A DNA stretch of 64,000 nucleotides from Actinomycetota bacterium (GTDB taxonomy: Bacteria; Actinomycetota; Thermoleophilia; BMS3ABIN01), in contig JAMCPM010000020.1 of the NCBI GenBank assembly GCA_023382335.1, positions 1-64,000 on the forward strand, given 5' to 3'. How positions within the stretch are numbered: position 1 is the stretch's first letter; each line of letters opens with the position of its first letter. Position numbers and translations under genes: made by a program. Under the pieces are notes generated by a model that had not been told where the DNA came from, made no database searches, and saw nothing but the letters and a program-made list of their open reading frames with translations. Positions 33,764 through 43,087 of this stretch are shown piece after piece.

Positions 33764-34823
33764 TTTTACCCCGTGGGTTGATGGCGATGTTCAGTAATAT
33801 ACCAGTGCTGGCGAGGATGACCACCAGGCTGGAGCCGCCATAGCTGATCAGCGGCAGCGGCACGCCGGTCAGCGGCATCAGGCCGGTGACGGCGCAGAGG
33901 TTGATGGCCGCCTGCCCCACCATCATCGAAGTGATGCCGGCGGCGACGTACTTCCCGAAAGGATTGCGGCACTTGAGAGCAATGCGGTAGCCCATGAAGG
34001 CGAAGGCGGCAAAACCGCCGATGACCAGCAGCACTCCCAGTATGCCGATCTCCTCGCCGATGATGGAGAAGATCATGTCGGTATGCGGCTCGGGCAGATA
34101 GTTGAACTTCTGCACGCTGTTGCCGAGGCCGACCCCCGAGAGCCCGCCGGAACCGATGGCGACCCAGGACTGGATGATCTGGTGGCCGGTGCCGGTCGCG
34201 TCCTTCCATGGATCGATAAAAGCGGTGATGCGGTCCATCTGGTGCGGCTTGATAATAATCGAGACCAGCATCAACACGCCCGCGCCCAGCGCCGGCGGCA
34301 CCAGTATCCGCAGGTTGATGCCGGAGATGATCAGCATGCCCGCCACCGTGACCACGATCGTGATCGTCGTGCCCAGGTCGGGTTCCAGCAGGACCAGTCC
34401 GCAGGCGGCGATAGGCAGCAGCAGCACCGGCACGAACATGTCCCTGAGGGAACCCAGCAGGCGGGGCCGGGCACTCATAACCCCCGCCACGAAAAGTATT
34501 ACCGAGATCTTGGCGAACTCCGACGGCTGGAACGTCGCCAGGCCGAAACCGAGCCAGCGGTGTGCTCCCTTGGATGCGACTCCCACCCCCGGGAGGAACA
34601 CCAGCACCAGACCCACCAGCGAAACGGCCATCAGCGCCGGTGCCAGCTTGCGCAGCCGCGTGAAATCGTAGCGCGCCAGCGTGAACATCAGCGCCAGGCC
34701 TATGACCGCGTAGAGCAGCTCGCGCTTGAGGAAGTAATAGCCGTCCTGATTGTCGAAGTAGGCGCTGGCCAGGCTGGCGCTGAATACCATGACCACTCCC
34801 AGGGCCAGCACGATCATGGTCAC
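33651..34823 (-). CDS. ftsW: FtsW, septal peptidoglycan glycosyltransferase
   Basis: The polytopic SEDS protein (390 residues from a GTG at 34823) shows F-Q-P-S-E-F-A-K, L-L-E-P-D-L-G-T-T, and L-P-L-I-S-Y-G-G-S-S-L. It polymerises glycan strands at the septum with FtsI. The open frame continues upstream through E-Y-I-F-L-A-T-V, which would complete the first membrane helix, but contains no ATG, GTG or TTG before a stop at about 34916; a CTG near 34892 after AAGAGGAG is a possible real start. The basic C-terminal 45 residues overlap murG. Confidence 0.9.
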   Translation of the reverse strand: MTMIVLALGVVMVFSASLASAYFDNQDGYYFLKRELLYAVIGLALMFTLARYDFTRLRKLAPALMAVSLVGLVLVFLPGVGVASKGAHRWLGFGLATFQPSEFAKISVILFVAGVMSARPRLLGSLRDMFVPVLLLPIAACGLVLLEPDLGTTITIVVTVAGMLIISGINLRILVPPALGAGVLMLVSIIIKPHQMDRITAFIDPWKDATGTGHQIIQSWVAIGSGGLSGVGLGNSVQKFNYLPEPHTDMIFSIIGEEIGILGVLLVIGGFAAFAFMGYRIALKCRNPFGKYVAAGITSMMVGQAAINLCAVTGLMPLTGVPLPLISYGGSSLVVILASTGILLNIAINPRGKIAAAPQRKPRTAKSGNRGRGNGRPSGSGSGPRRRALG

Positions 34824-34945
34824 CGTCGCCAGGAAGATGTACTCATAGGCGCCCTCCCGCGGACGGGAGCGTATGCCTTTGACTTTTTTCTTCAGTCGGG
34901 CCGCTTTATTCTCCTCTTAAAATTAGTGTTACACGCATTGCCGGT

Positions 34946-36493
34946 TCAATCTCCACGCGGCTGCAGCCCGTTGACAAGTTCGACGAAATGTTCGCCGCGC
35001 CGCTCGTAATTATCGTACTGGTCGAAGCTGGCGCAGGCCGGACTCAGAAGCACCGTGTCGCCCGGCCCGGCGTTTTCCACGGCGATCCGGATCGCCTGCT
35101 CGAGATCTCCAGCCATCACGACTTCCCCCCCTATCAAGTCGAAACTGGCGGCGATGTCGTTGGCCGCCTCGCCGATGAGGATAACCTCGTTGACTTTGGC
35201 CGACGAAGCCTCGCGGGCCAGCTCGTCGAAGTCGCAGCCTTTCGACCGGCCTCCAAGAATCAGATGGACACCGCGCCGGAAAGCGGTAAGCGCTTTCAGC
35301 GTGGCGTCCACATTGGTGGCCTTGGAGTCGTTGTAATAGGTGACTCCGTCAACCTCCCGCACCTCCTGTAGCCGGTGAGGGACTCCGGGAAAACTTTCGA
35401 TCCCGGCGGCGATTTCCTCCGGGGAAAGACCGAGACAGAGGCAGGCAGCAGTGGCGGCCAGGCAGTTGTCCAGATTGTGCTCTCCCTTGAGGCCGGCCTG
35501 TCTCCAGTCAAAGATCTCATGCGAGCCTGTCTCGCCCGCTGCTTCGCCGGTCTCCCCTGAGACTTCGCCACCGGCGGAGCCATTCCTCCCGGAATCGGCC
35601 TCAAAAAGCTGTTTCCATGCCCGCGGCAGCCGCCCGCGCAGGCCGGCGCTGGCCGTTGCCAGCCCATGGAGATTGGCGCGGATGACGCCGTCGCGGATAA
35701 AGACCAGCGGCTCCGCCGTCTCGCCGGCCTCACGCTTGTCGTCTCCGGCCCGGCGGCTGAACCAGACGCGGGCCGCGTGCCCGGGGACGCTGCGGCGGCA
35801 GCGGGGATCGTCGAGGTTGATGACGGAGACGTCTTCAGCCTCCTGGTTCTCGAAGATCCTCATCTTGGCGGCGAAATATTCCTCGAGGTCGGGGTGGCGG
35901 TCGAGATGGTCCTCGGTCAGGTTCAGGAGGATGGCGACGCCGGGGCGGAACTCGACGATATCCTCGAGCTGGAAGCTCGAAAGCTCGACGACGAGAAGCT
36001 CTTCGGGTTTGACGTCCCCGGCCAGGGAAGAGAGGGCCAGGCCGACGTTGCCGGCCACGCGGCAGGGCCTGCCGCTGGCGCCTATGATGTGCCCGAGCAG
36101 TTCCACGGTGGTCGTCTTGCCGTTGGTGCCGGTTACGCCCAGAAACATGTTGGTGAGGAAGCGGCTGGCGAACTCGATCTCACCCCACACCGGTATGCCG
36201 CGGACGCGCGCCTCGAGCAGCAGTGGATTTTCCTGGGGAATGCCCGGGCTCTTGACCACGAGGTCGCAGCCGTCGAGCAGGGCGGTGTCCTCGCGGCCCA
36301 GCTCCACCTGGATTCCGGCGGCCTCGAGCCCGGCGGCCTCACCGGCGGCTTTGGGCTCTGACTGGCGGTCGGCCAGGACCACCTTCGTACCAGGCAACAG
36401 CCGGCGGGCGGCCAGAGCCGCGGCGATGCCGGAGCGGGCCATCCCCAAAACCAGCAGATGCCCGATGTCCTCGAGATCTACGGCGATGCCCAC
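34946..36493 (-). CDS. murD: UDP-MurNAc-L-alanine:D-glutamate ligase MurD
   Basis: The 515-residue protein has the Mur ligase ATP site G-V-T-G-T-N-G-K-T-T-T, the L-T-E-D-H-L-D-R-H motif and the C-terminal Y-N-D-S-K-A-T-N. It adds D-glutamate to the stem peptide. It is longer than the usual 450 residues because of an insert of about 40 residues (about 290-330) rich in G, E and S between the central and C-terminal domains. Downstream gap to ftsW is about 30 bases to the open frame. Confidence 0.94.
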   Translation of the reverse strand: MGIAVDLEDIGHLLVLGMARSGIAAALAARRLLPGTKVVLADRQSEPKAAGEAAGLEAAGIQVELGREDTALLDGCDLVVKSPGIPQENPLLLEARVRGIPVWGEIEFASRFLTNMFLGVTGTNGKTTTVELLGHIIGASGRPCRVAGNVGLALSSLAGDVKPEELLVVELSSFQLEDIVEFRPGVAILLNLTEDHLDRHPDLEEYFAAKMRIFENQEAEDVSVINLDDPRCRRSVPGHAARVWFSRRAGDDKREAGETAEPLVFIRDGVIRANLHGLATASAGLRGRLPRAWKQLFEADSGRNGSAGGEVSGETGEAAGETGSHEIFDWRQAGLKGEHNLDNCLAATAACLCLGLSPEEIAAGIESFPGVPHRLQEVREVDGVTYYNDSKATNVDATLKALTAFRRGVHLILGGRSKGCDFDELAREASSAKVNEVILIGEAANDIAASFDLIGGEVVMAGDLEQAIRIAVENAGPGDTVLLSPACASFDQYDNYERRGEHFVELVNGLQPRGD

Positions 36494-36533
36494 TGGCAGC
36501 TCCGCTCGTTTAGGCGCCGGGAGGCCTGAGGCC

Positions 36534-37508
36534 TCAACGTCCGGGCAGGGACAGGTAAAAAATCGTGAATCCGGTGGAGGCGAAGATGGCGCCGATGATC
36601 CAGAAGCGCATGATTATCTTCGTCTCCGACCAGGCCATCAGCTCGAAGTGATGATGGATGGGCGTCATCAGGAATACCCGTTTGCCCGTCGCCTTGAAGC
36701 TGAGCACCTGGATTATCACCGAGGCCGCCTCGGCCACAAAGATCGCCCCGATGACGATCAGCAGCAGCTCCGTCTGGGTAAGGACGGCCATGGCGGCGAT
36801 GGCCCCGCCCAGCGCCAGCGAGCCGGTGTCGCCCATGAAGATCTCGGCGGGGAATGAATTGAACCAGAGGAAGCCGACACAGGCGCCGCCAAGGCAGGCG
36901 GCGATTATGCCCATGTCGGTCTGCTGGGTCAGGAAGGCGATGGTCATGTAGGTCAGCATGGTCACCGCGACCGAGCCCGCCGCCAGCCCGTCGAGGCCGT
37001 CGGTCAGGTTGACGGCGTTGGAGAATCCGGCTACCCAGAGGAAGATGATGATGTAATAAAAAAGACCGACGTCAATGATCTCGTTGCTGAAGGGGATCTT
37101 GATGCTCTCGGTGAGGCCGGCGTAGCGCACGGCGATCATTCCCACAATGATCGCCAGCAGTAATTGCAAAAGCAGCTTGCCACGGGCGCGCAGGCCCAGC
37201 GAGCGCTTCATCCTGATCTTGGCAATGTCGTCGGCAAAGCCGATGGCGGCGCAGCCCAGGGTGGTGATGATAACGATCGCGCTCTTGGCGCTCCATTCCC
37301 AGAGGATGAAGAACGGCACCAGCATGCCAATGATGATCAGCAGGCCGCCGAGGGTGGGGATTCCCGACTTGGTCTTCAAGTGTTGCTCGGGGCCCTCTTC
37401 CCTGACCTGCTGCCCGAATTCGTTGCGTTTTACAAACTTGATGAATTGTGGGCCGAGGAAGAGGGTGATCAGCATCGAAGCGAGCCCGGCGGCGAGGAGC
37501 TGGAACAT
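36534..37508 (-). CDS. mraY: MraY, phospho-MurNAc-pentapeptide transferase
   Basis: The 324-residue membrane enzyme has about ten helices and the family motifs K-S-G-I-P-T-L-G-G, N-L-T-D-G-L-D-G-L, F-M-G-D-T-G-S-L-A-L-G-G and H-H-H-F-E-L. It links the precursor to undecaprenyl phosphate to form lipid I. It begins six bases after the murF stop. Confidence 0.95.
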   Translation of the reverse strand: MFQLLAAGLASMLITLFLGPQFIKFVKRNEFGQQVREEGPEQHLKTKSGIPTLGGLLIIIGMLVPFFILWEWSAKSAIVIITTLGCAAIGFADDIAKIRMKRSLGLRARGKLLLQLLLAIIVGMIAVRYAGLTESIKIPFSNEIIDVGLFYYIIIFLWVAGFSNAVNLTDGLDGLAAGSVAVTMLTYMTIAFLTQQTDMGIIAACLGGACVGFLWFNSFPAEIFMGDTGSLALGGAIAAMAVLTQTELLLIVIGAIFVAEAASVIIQVLSFKATGKRVFLMTPIHHHFELMAWSETKIIMRFWIIGAIFASTGFTIFYLSLPGR

Positions 37509-37514
37509 GCCGGA

Positions 37515-39086
37515 TTATCGCTCCGGCGTCTGGTTGGCGCCTTCGCCTGGCGTGTCCGCGGCCGGTGTTGCTGTGCCAGCGGCTAGCGCTTCGCTCAGTT
37601 CTTCCAGCTTCATGAAGCGTGATGCCTTGACCAGAACGACGTCGCCTGGCCTTATCAGTCCCGGCGCTTCGGCGAGGGCTTGCGACCGGTCGGCAAAGTA
37701 GTAGCAGCAGCCGCTACAGGCGCCGGCGCCCTTGACGCCTTCGACGTAACCGGCCGCCTCCCGGCCGACGGCGATCAGGCGGTCGATGCCGAGCTCGGAG
37801 ATCAGCCGGCCGACTTCTTGATGAAACTTTTCGGATTCAGTCCCCAGCTCGCCCATGTCGCCGAGGATGGCCACGGTGCGCCGGCCGGTGCCGACGCTGG
37901 CGAGGTATTCCAGGGAAGATCGCATCGACAGCGGATTGGCGTTGTAGCAGTCGTTGAGCAGCAGTGCGTCGCCGGGCAGCTCGATGAGCTCGCCCCTGAG
38001 GCTGCCGAGGTGGATGTTCTCCACCGCTCCGGGGATGTCCTCGAGCGGAAGCCCCAGCAGATGGTAGGCGCCGATGGCCGCCATGGCGTTTAAAAGGTGA
38101 TGATGGGGAGCGAAATTGAACCAGAGCTCGATCTCACGGCCGCAGCAGGAGATGACCGCGTGCAACCGGCCGTCCTCGGCGTGCTCGTGAAAGACCGGGT
38201 GAATGTCCGCCAGCTCGTCGAAACCAAAGGTTATCTGGCGAAGGTCGAGCCCCTGCAGATGCGGCGCCAGCAGCGCTTCCCCGAAGGGAATCACCAGTCC
38301 GCCGCCGGAGGGAAGGCCCTGGGCTATCTCGGCCTTGCCGCGGGCGATGTTCTCCAGGCTGCCGGCATATTCCAGGTGCGCCGGGCCGACGTTGGTGATC
38401 ACGGCCACATCCGGAGCGGCGATGCGGCAAAGCTCGCTGATCTCTCCGGCGGACTGCATGCCCATCTCGACGACTATGACTTCAGTGCCTGCCGCCGCCG
38501 ACAGCAGCGTCAGCGGCACGCCGACCTCGTTATTGAAACTGGCGCGGCTGGCGACGAAATCAAGCTTGGGCGAAAGCAGTCCCGAGAGCATGTCCTTGGT
38601 GGAGGTCTTGCCGGTGCTGCCGGTGATGGCGACCACGGTGGCGCCGCTGCGGGCGGCGACCAGTGAGGCGATGCCTTTCAATGCCTCGCCGGAGTCGTCC
38701 ACGGCGATGACGACGGCTGTGCCGTTCGCGTTCGCGCCGCTGCCGCCGTTGCCGTTGCCGTTGCCGCCGTTGCCGTTGCCGCCGACTGTCGCGGACAGCG
38801 TCGCCGCGGCTCTCCCGGCGGCGTCCCGTTCTGCCAGCACGCCGCTGGCGCCTCCGGAGAGCGCTTCGACCACGAATTCGCCGCCGTCGAAGTTCTCGCC
38901 CCTGAGCGCGACAAACAGCTTGCCCGCCAGATCTGCCCGCGTATCTGTAGATATATCAACCACCGCTGATGCGGCGTCGCCGGCCAGAAGTTCGCCGGCG
39001 CAGGCATCGCAGATCTCTTGTGCCGTGAGCGTAATCAATTCTTCAACTTGTACAGGAATGGAACCCGACATCCTCTCAGTTTGCAT
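37515..39086 (-). CDS. murF: UDP-MurNAc-tripeptide:D-Ala-D-Ala ligase MurF
   Basis: From the ATG at 39086 the protein has 523 residues. The N-terminal domain carries S-T-D-T-R-A-D, the ATP site A-I-T-G-S-T-G-K-T-S-T-K, and the C-terminal N-D-C-Y-N-A-N-P. It adds D-Ala-D-Ala to the stem peptide. A G-N-G-N-G-G stretch of about 25 residues (about 105-130) is coded by a CCGTTG-type microsatellite and interrupts the N-terminal domain. A longer upstream frame exists but is not protein-like. The usual upstream neighbour murE is absent. Confidence 0.92.
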   Translation of the reverse strand: MQTERMSGSIPVQVEELITLTAQEICDACAGELLAGDAASAVVDISTDTRADLAGKLFVALRGENFDGGEFVVEALSGGASGVLAERDAAGRAAATLSATVGGNGNGGNGNGNGGSGANANGTAVVIAVDDSGEALKGIASLVAARSGATVVAITGSTGKTSTKDMLSGLLSPKLDFVASRASFNNEVGVPLTLLSAAAGTEVIVVEMGMQSAGEISELCRIAAPDVAVITNVGPAHLEYAGSLENIARGKAEIAQGLPSGGGLVIPFGEALLAPHLQGLDLRQITFGFDELADIHPVFHEHAEDGRLHAVISCCGREIELWFNFAPHHHLLNAMAAIGAYHLLGLPLEDIPGAVENIHLGSLRGELIELPGDALLLNDCYNANPLSMRSSLEYLASVGTGRRTVAILGDMGELGTESEKFHQEVGRLISELGIDRLIAVGREAAGYVEGVKGAGACSGCCYYFADRSQALAEAPGLIRPGDVVLVKASRFMKLEELSEALAAGTATPAADTPGEGANQTPER

Positions 39087-39488
39087 GAATTTCTCTTGCC
39101 CGTTCAGGGCAGACAATAACCGCACACCGGCGTGGCCGAAGTGCTCATCCCCATCCGCCCGGCGCCGGCGCCGCGACGATCTGCCGAACGCGGAATGTAG
39201 GTCACGGTCGTGCTCAGGGAACCCGAGGCGGGACCGGTGGCGCTGCTTCCAGCGGACCCGGTGGCGCTGCTCAGGGGGACTGACCAAAGAAAGAGCGTCC
39301 GCAACGGAGCGCCTGGATTTTGTTTTCGGGGATGGTAGACCGCAGTGGCCAGCAGACCGTCGAGAAGGGTGAAGTAGAATTCCGCCTTCATCGGGACAAC
39401 ATTGTATAAGAAATTGCGCTTTTTGAACACCCCGGCATTCGCGGCCGCTCTGGCGGCGTAGCCTGGTTCCGCCTGGAAATACCGGGCA
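39087..39488. other. gap at the expected murE position
   Basis: About 400 bases separate ftsI from murF. One minus-strand frame is open to 39104 and would give about 95 residues from an ATG at 39391, but it lacks a ribosome site and any known motif, and it is rich in S, T and G. No Mur ligase motif is visible in any frame. TTATACAATG near 39405 on the minus strand resembles a -10 element. Confidence 0.5.
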
Positions 39489-41156
39489 TCATGGCGCAAT
39501 CTCCAATTTTTGCAGGGCAAACTGGGTGATTTTCTGGAAGGCCGGCGCCGCCACGGTCGAACCGCCGCCGAATGGATGCGGCTCGTCCACCATCACCATG
39601 ACCACCAGCTGCGGATCCGCCGCCGGCACCATGCCGATGAAGGAGCCGATGTAATTTTCCTCGGAATAGCCGGAGCCGTCCGGGAGCGGCTTCTGGGCCG
39701 TTCCCGTCTTGCCGGCGACGTGATAGCCGTCGATCTGGGCCAGCGGCGCGCCGCCGTCCTCGACGACCTGCTGCAGGTAGGTGCGAAGCTGCCTGGCCGT
39801 CTTTTCGCTGGTGACCGGGTGGCCTGCCGCCGGTTCCACCGGCTGACCGCCGACGGCCCTGACCAGATGCGGTTTCACGGCCACACCGTTGTTGGCGATG
39901 GTCGCGTAAGCCGCCGCCATCTGGATACCGCTGACCGAAAGCCCCTGGCCGATGGGAACATTGCCGATGGTCGATTCCGACCAGTCCTGCGGCGCCCAGA
40001 CGATGCCGGTGGCCTCGCCCGGGAAATCGATCCCCGTAGGCTGGCCAAACCCGAACCTCAGGATCCAGTCATAAAGCTTCTGGTCGCCGGTGCGCATGCC
40101 CACGGTCACGGCGCCGATGTTGCTCGAATGCGTCAATATCTGGCCGAGGTCCCAATCAACCGGGCCGCGGTCGACAGCGTCCTTGATGGTGCGGCCGCCA
40201 AGCTCGAGCGTCGGCTCGAGGTGATAGGTCTGTCCCGGGGCCACGGCATTCTCTTCGAGCCCGGCAGAGACAGTCACCGATTTGAACACCGATCCCGGTT
40301 CGTAGTTGTCGGTCACCGCGCGGTTGCGCCGCTGCTCATCGGTAAGCTTGCTGAAGCTGTTGGCGTCGACGGTTGGCACATCCGCCATGGCGTAGATCTC
40401 TCCCGTTTTGGGATCCATGATGATGCACTCGGCGCCCTTGGCGGACCATTGCTTGACAGTGTCGGATAGGATCTTCTCTGCCTCGAACTGCAGCGACTGG
40501 TCGATGGTCAGGGTGACGTCCTGTCCGCGGCTGCCCTCCACCAGGCTGAGCGTCTCGATCTGCTTTCCGGAAGGATCGAAGACGATTTTCTGGCTGCCGC
40601 CCGTGCCCGAGAGGACATCGTCCATCTGCAGTTCCATGCCCGCCAGGCCCTGATTGTCGACTCCGGCGTAACCGACGACCTGCGCCGCCACCTGCTTCTG
40701 CGGATAGACGCGCTTTTCTTCCGAGCTGATCCAGAGTCCGGTGATCTTGGCGTCGTCGATGGTCTGGGCGGTGGCGGGATCGATCTTGCGCGCCAGGATG
40801 ACCGAACTCGATTTCGAACGGTCGCCCAGCTTCTCCAGGATCGCCGATGAATCGAGCTTGAGCAGCGGCGCCAGGAACTGAGCCGTCTTTAATGGATCCT
40901 CGATGTAGTAGGGATCGGCGGTGATGGTCTTGGCTTCCTCGCCGACGGCCAGCTCGCGGCCGTTGCGGTCGAAGATGGTGCCACGGCGGGCGGGGTACTG
41001 GAATTCCTTGACCTGCTGCTCGTTGGCCTGCGCCGAGAGCTCATCGGCCTTGACGGTCTGCAGGAAGACAGTCTTGGCGATGACGGCGGCAAAGACGAGC
41101 AGAAAGATGAAGAGGGTTAAGCGGATGCGCCTGTTGGGATCGGCGAGCACCGGCAC
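39489..41156 (-). CDS. ftsI: FtsI/PBP2-type septal transpeptidase
   Basis: The 555-residue class B penicillin-binding protein has an N-terminal membrane helix (about 12-33), a dimerisation domain, and the transpeptidase motifs S-V-F-K (in P-G-S-V-F-K-S), S-S-N and K-T-G-T. It cross-links septal peptidoglycan with FtsW. There is no C-terminal PASTA domain. The GTG start directly follows the ftsL stop. Confidence 0.95.
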   Translation of the reverse strand: MPVLADPNRRIRLTLFIFLLVFAAVIAKTVFLQTVKADELSAQANEQQVKEFQYPARRGTIFDRNGRELAVGEEAKTITADPYYIEDPLKTAQFLAPLLKLDSSAILEKLGDRSKSSSVILARKIDPATAQTIDDAKITGLWISSEEKRVYPQKQVAAQVVGYAGVDNQGLAGMELQMDDVLSGTGGSQKIVFDPSGKQIETLSLVEGSRGQDVTLTIDQSLQFEAEKILSDTVKQWSAKGAECIIMDPKTGEIYAMADVPTVDANSFSKLTDEQRRNRAVTDNYEPGSVFKSVTVSAGLEENAVAPGQTYHLEPTLELGGRTIKDAVDRGPVDWDLGQILTHSSNIGAVTVGMRTGDQKLYDWILRFGFGQPTGIDFPGEATGIVWAPQDWSESTIGNVPIGQGLSVSGIQMAAAYATIANNGVAVKPHLVRAVGGQPVEPAAGHPVTSEKTARQLRTYLQQVVEDGGAPLAQIDGYHVAGKTGTAQKPLPDGSGYSEENYIGSFIGMVPAADPQLVVMVMVDEPHPFGGGSTVAAPAFQKITQFALQKLEIAP

Positions 41157-41612
41157 CTAGGGCGCTGCCCTCCCGGCGCTGCCCGCGCCCAGAGGGTCGA
41201 GGTCGGCATAGCTCTTCTGGCTGCCGTCAGGGCTGATGTAGACGTACTGCACCTTGTCGGCCGGCACCATGCCCAGGGTCTTGGTGGCGATCTGTTCGAC
41301 CCGCTCGGGCGAGCGCAGGGTCGCGACGTCACTTGACAATTGCGCGTTTTGTGATGAAAGCTCGTTCTTCTGGGCGATGAGGTCGTTGAATTCGAGGTTC
41401 TTCTTGAGCATGCTCACGTGCACCGCCACCAGGCCGAGCAGGCAGACGGCCACGGCCGTCAGCCAGAGGCCGATATGGGCGGCGCCGCCTTCGGGCACCT
41501 GCACGCGGCTCGTGCGCGTCCGTGTCGAGGGCCGTTTGGCCGGCCGCGTATCGCGCTCGAACTTGCGCGTTATCTCTGTGAAACCCCAGTCTTTTTCAGC
41601 AGGTCTTGCCAT
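41157..41612 (-). CDS. ftsL: FtsL/DivIC-like division protein
   Basis: The 151-residue protein has a basic cytoplasmic segment, one membrane helix (about 47-68), a coiled coil (about 72-105; N-E-L-S-S-Q-N-A-Q-L) and a terminal part with A-T-K-T-L-G-M-V-P, as in FtsL. It bridges FtsQ and FtsI/FtsW. Position between rsmH and ftsI is the standard one; sequence conservation in this family is low. Confidence 0.85.
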   Translation of the reverse strand: MARPAEKDWGFTEITRKFERDTRPAKRPSTRTRTSRVQVPEGGAAHIGLWLTAVAVCLLGLVAVHVSMLKKNLEFNDLIAQKNELSSQNAQLSSDVATLRSPERVEQIATKTLGMVPADKVQYVYISPDGSQKSYADLDPLGAGSAGRAAP

Positions 41613-41636
41613 CTACCCCTCTAGTGATAGTGCTGT

Positions 41637-42608
41637 TTACCCCAGCTTTTCCGCCACCCGCAGCTTTGCCGACTGCGCGCGAGGGTTGTCGGCGATCTCT
41701 TCCTCCGAAGGCGCGATCGGCCTGCGGGTGATCACCCTGATCTCCGCCTGGGCCTTGCAGACGCACTGCGGCAGATCCGGCGGGCATTTGCACTTGCCGA
41801 CACGGGCGGCGAAGAACTGCTTGACGATGCGGTCTTCCAGCGAATGGAAGCTGATGACCGCAAGCCTGCCGTTCGGAGCCAGCAGCGACAGCGCGTTCTC
41901 AAGGCCGCGCTCGAGCGAGGCCAGCTCGTCGTTGACGGCTATGCGCAGCGCCTGGAATACGCGCCTGGCGGGATGACCGGCGCCGAAACGCGCCGGAGTC
42001 GGGATCGCGGCCTTGACCGCGTCGACTAGCTGCAGGGTGGTCTCAAAAGGTTTTTTGTCGCGCTCGTTGCAGATGCGCCTGGCGATCTGCCGCGCGTAGC
42101 GTTCCTCGCCATAGGTCTGGAAGATGCGCACCAGCTCGGCGTAGGGAAGCTCGTTGACCATCTGCCGGGCCGTGGTGCCGCGGCCGGGATCCATGCGCAT
42201 ATCCAGCGGCGCGTTGTAGCTGTAAGAGAAGCCGCGCTCGGGGCGGTCCAGCTGCATCGAGGAGACGCCCAGGTCGAGATAGATGAGGTCGGCCTCGAAG
42301 CCGTTCTGGTTCAGGTCTTCAAGTGCGTCGGCGAAGTTCCCGTGCATGAAGCGGCAACGGAAGGGCTGGTATTGCGAGAACAGATCGAAATAGCGCTTGG
42401 CCACGGGATCGCGGTCGACGCCGATGAAGACGGCGTCCTGTCCCAGCTCGCGCGCAACCTTGCGGGCGTGGCCGCCGGCCCCGAATGTGCAATCGATGAT
42501 GGTGTCATCCGCTTGCGGCGCGAGCAGGTTTACCAGCTCGTCCGCCAGCACCGGCAAGTGCGCGGCGCCGTTTGATGGCATTCCCTGTATGCTGTCATTC
42601 AACTGCAT
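41637..42608 (-). CDS. rsmH: RsmH, 16S rRNA C1402 N4-methyltransferase
   Basis: The 323-residue protein has the family's opening H-L-P-V-L-A-D-E-L, the SAM-binding D-C-T-F-G-A-G-G-H, D-L-G-V-S-S-M-Q-L-D and the C-terminal I-S-F-H-S-L-E-D-R-I-V-K. It methylates a cytidine at the ribosomal P-site. A cysteine group near the C-terminus (C-K-C-P-P-D-L-P-Q-C-V-C) is typical. GGGAAGT precedes the ATG. Confidence 0.95.
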   Translation of the reverse strand: MQLNDSIQGMPSNGAAHLPVLADELVNLLAPQADDTIIDCTFGAGGHARKVARELGQDAVFIGVDRDPVAKRYFDLFSQYQPFRCRFMHGNFADALEDLNQNGFEADLIYLDLGVSSMQLDRPERGFSYSYNAPLDMRMDPGRGTTARQMVNELPYAELVRIFQTYGEERYARQIARRICNERDKKPFETTLQLVDAVKAAIPTPARFGAGHPARRVFQALRIAVNDELASLERGLENALSLLAPNGRLAVISFHSLEDRIVKQFFAARVGKCKCPPDLPQCVCKAQAEIRVITRRPIAPSEEEIADNPRAQSAKLRVAEKLG

Positions 42609-42653
42609 ACTTCCCTTCTCCCTTTACGGGGGAAAGCGCGGTAAAGCGGCCTG

Positions 42654-43082
42654 TTACTGCCCCGCCCTTTCCCGTTCTTTGGAATCTTCCTCGTACTGCT
42701 CCCACTGCTTGACGGCCCAGACTTCAAAACAGCTGCCCATTCCGGTGAAGACCACCTCCTTGCCGATCTCCGCCCAGGTCAGGTGCGCCGCGCCGAGACC
42801 GATGCGTCCCTGCTTGTCGATGTCGCAATGGGCCGCCCCGCTTAAAAGCTTTCTCATCTTGTCGCGGGCGGCGCGGCTCTCCATCATGTCCAGCTGCGAG
42901 ATCTTCTCTTCCCTGAGCTTCTGCCATTCGTCCATGGGATAGACGACGAGACAGCCATCGAATCCCTTGGTCACGATCACCTTGCCGTTGTCCAGCTGCG
43001 AACGGAACTTTGCAGGAATAGCGACCCTGTTCTTCGAATCTAACGTATGTGAATGTTGTCCTAAAAAATCGTATTCCGGCAT
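42654..43082 (-). CDS. mraZ: MraZ, transcriptional regulator of the division cluster
   Basis: The 142-residue protein has two AbrB-like MraZ repeats with D-S-K-N-R-V-A-I-P-A-K-F-R and D-K-Q-G-R-I-G-L. MraZ binds direct TGGGN repeats and represses its own operon. The ATG at 43082 (M-P-E-Y-D-F-L-G) is preferred over two upstream starts because family members begin here, and because the upstream codons lie within the operator array. Confidence 0.95.
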   Translation of the reverse strand: MPEYDFLGQHSHTLDSKNRVAIPAKFRSQLDNGKVIVTKGFDGCLVVYPMDEWQKLREEKISQLDMMESRAARDKMRKLLSGAAHCDIDKQGRIGLGAAHLTWAEIGKEVVFTGMGSCFEVWAVKQWEQYEEDSKERERAGQ

Positions 43083-43087
43083 GACCG

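Noticed and set aside
39087-39287. 67-residue N-terminal extension of MurF
   Set aside because: The extra residues are R/H-rich and unlike any MurF; the ATG at 39086 fits the family start.
39104-39520. 138-residue protein between ftsI and murF
   Set aside because: Starts inside ftsI, no ribosome site, no motif, S/T/G-rich; not enough support for a gene.
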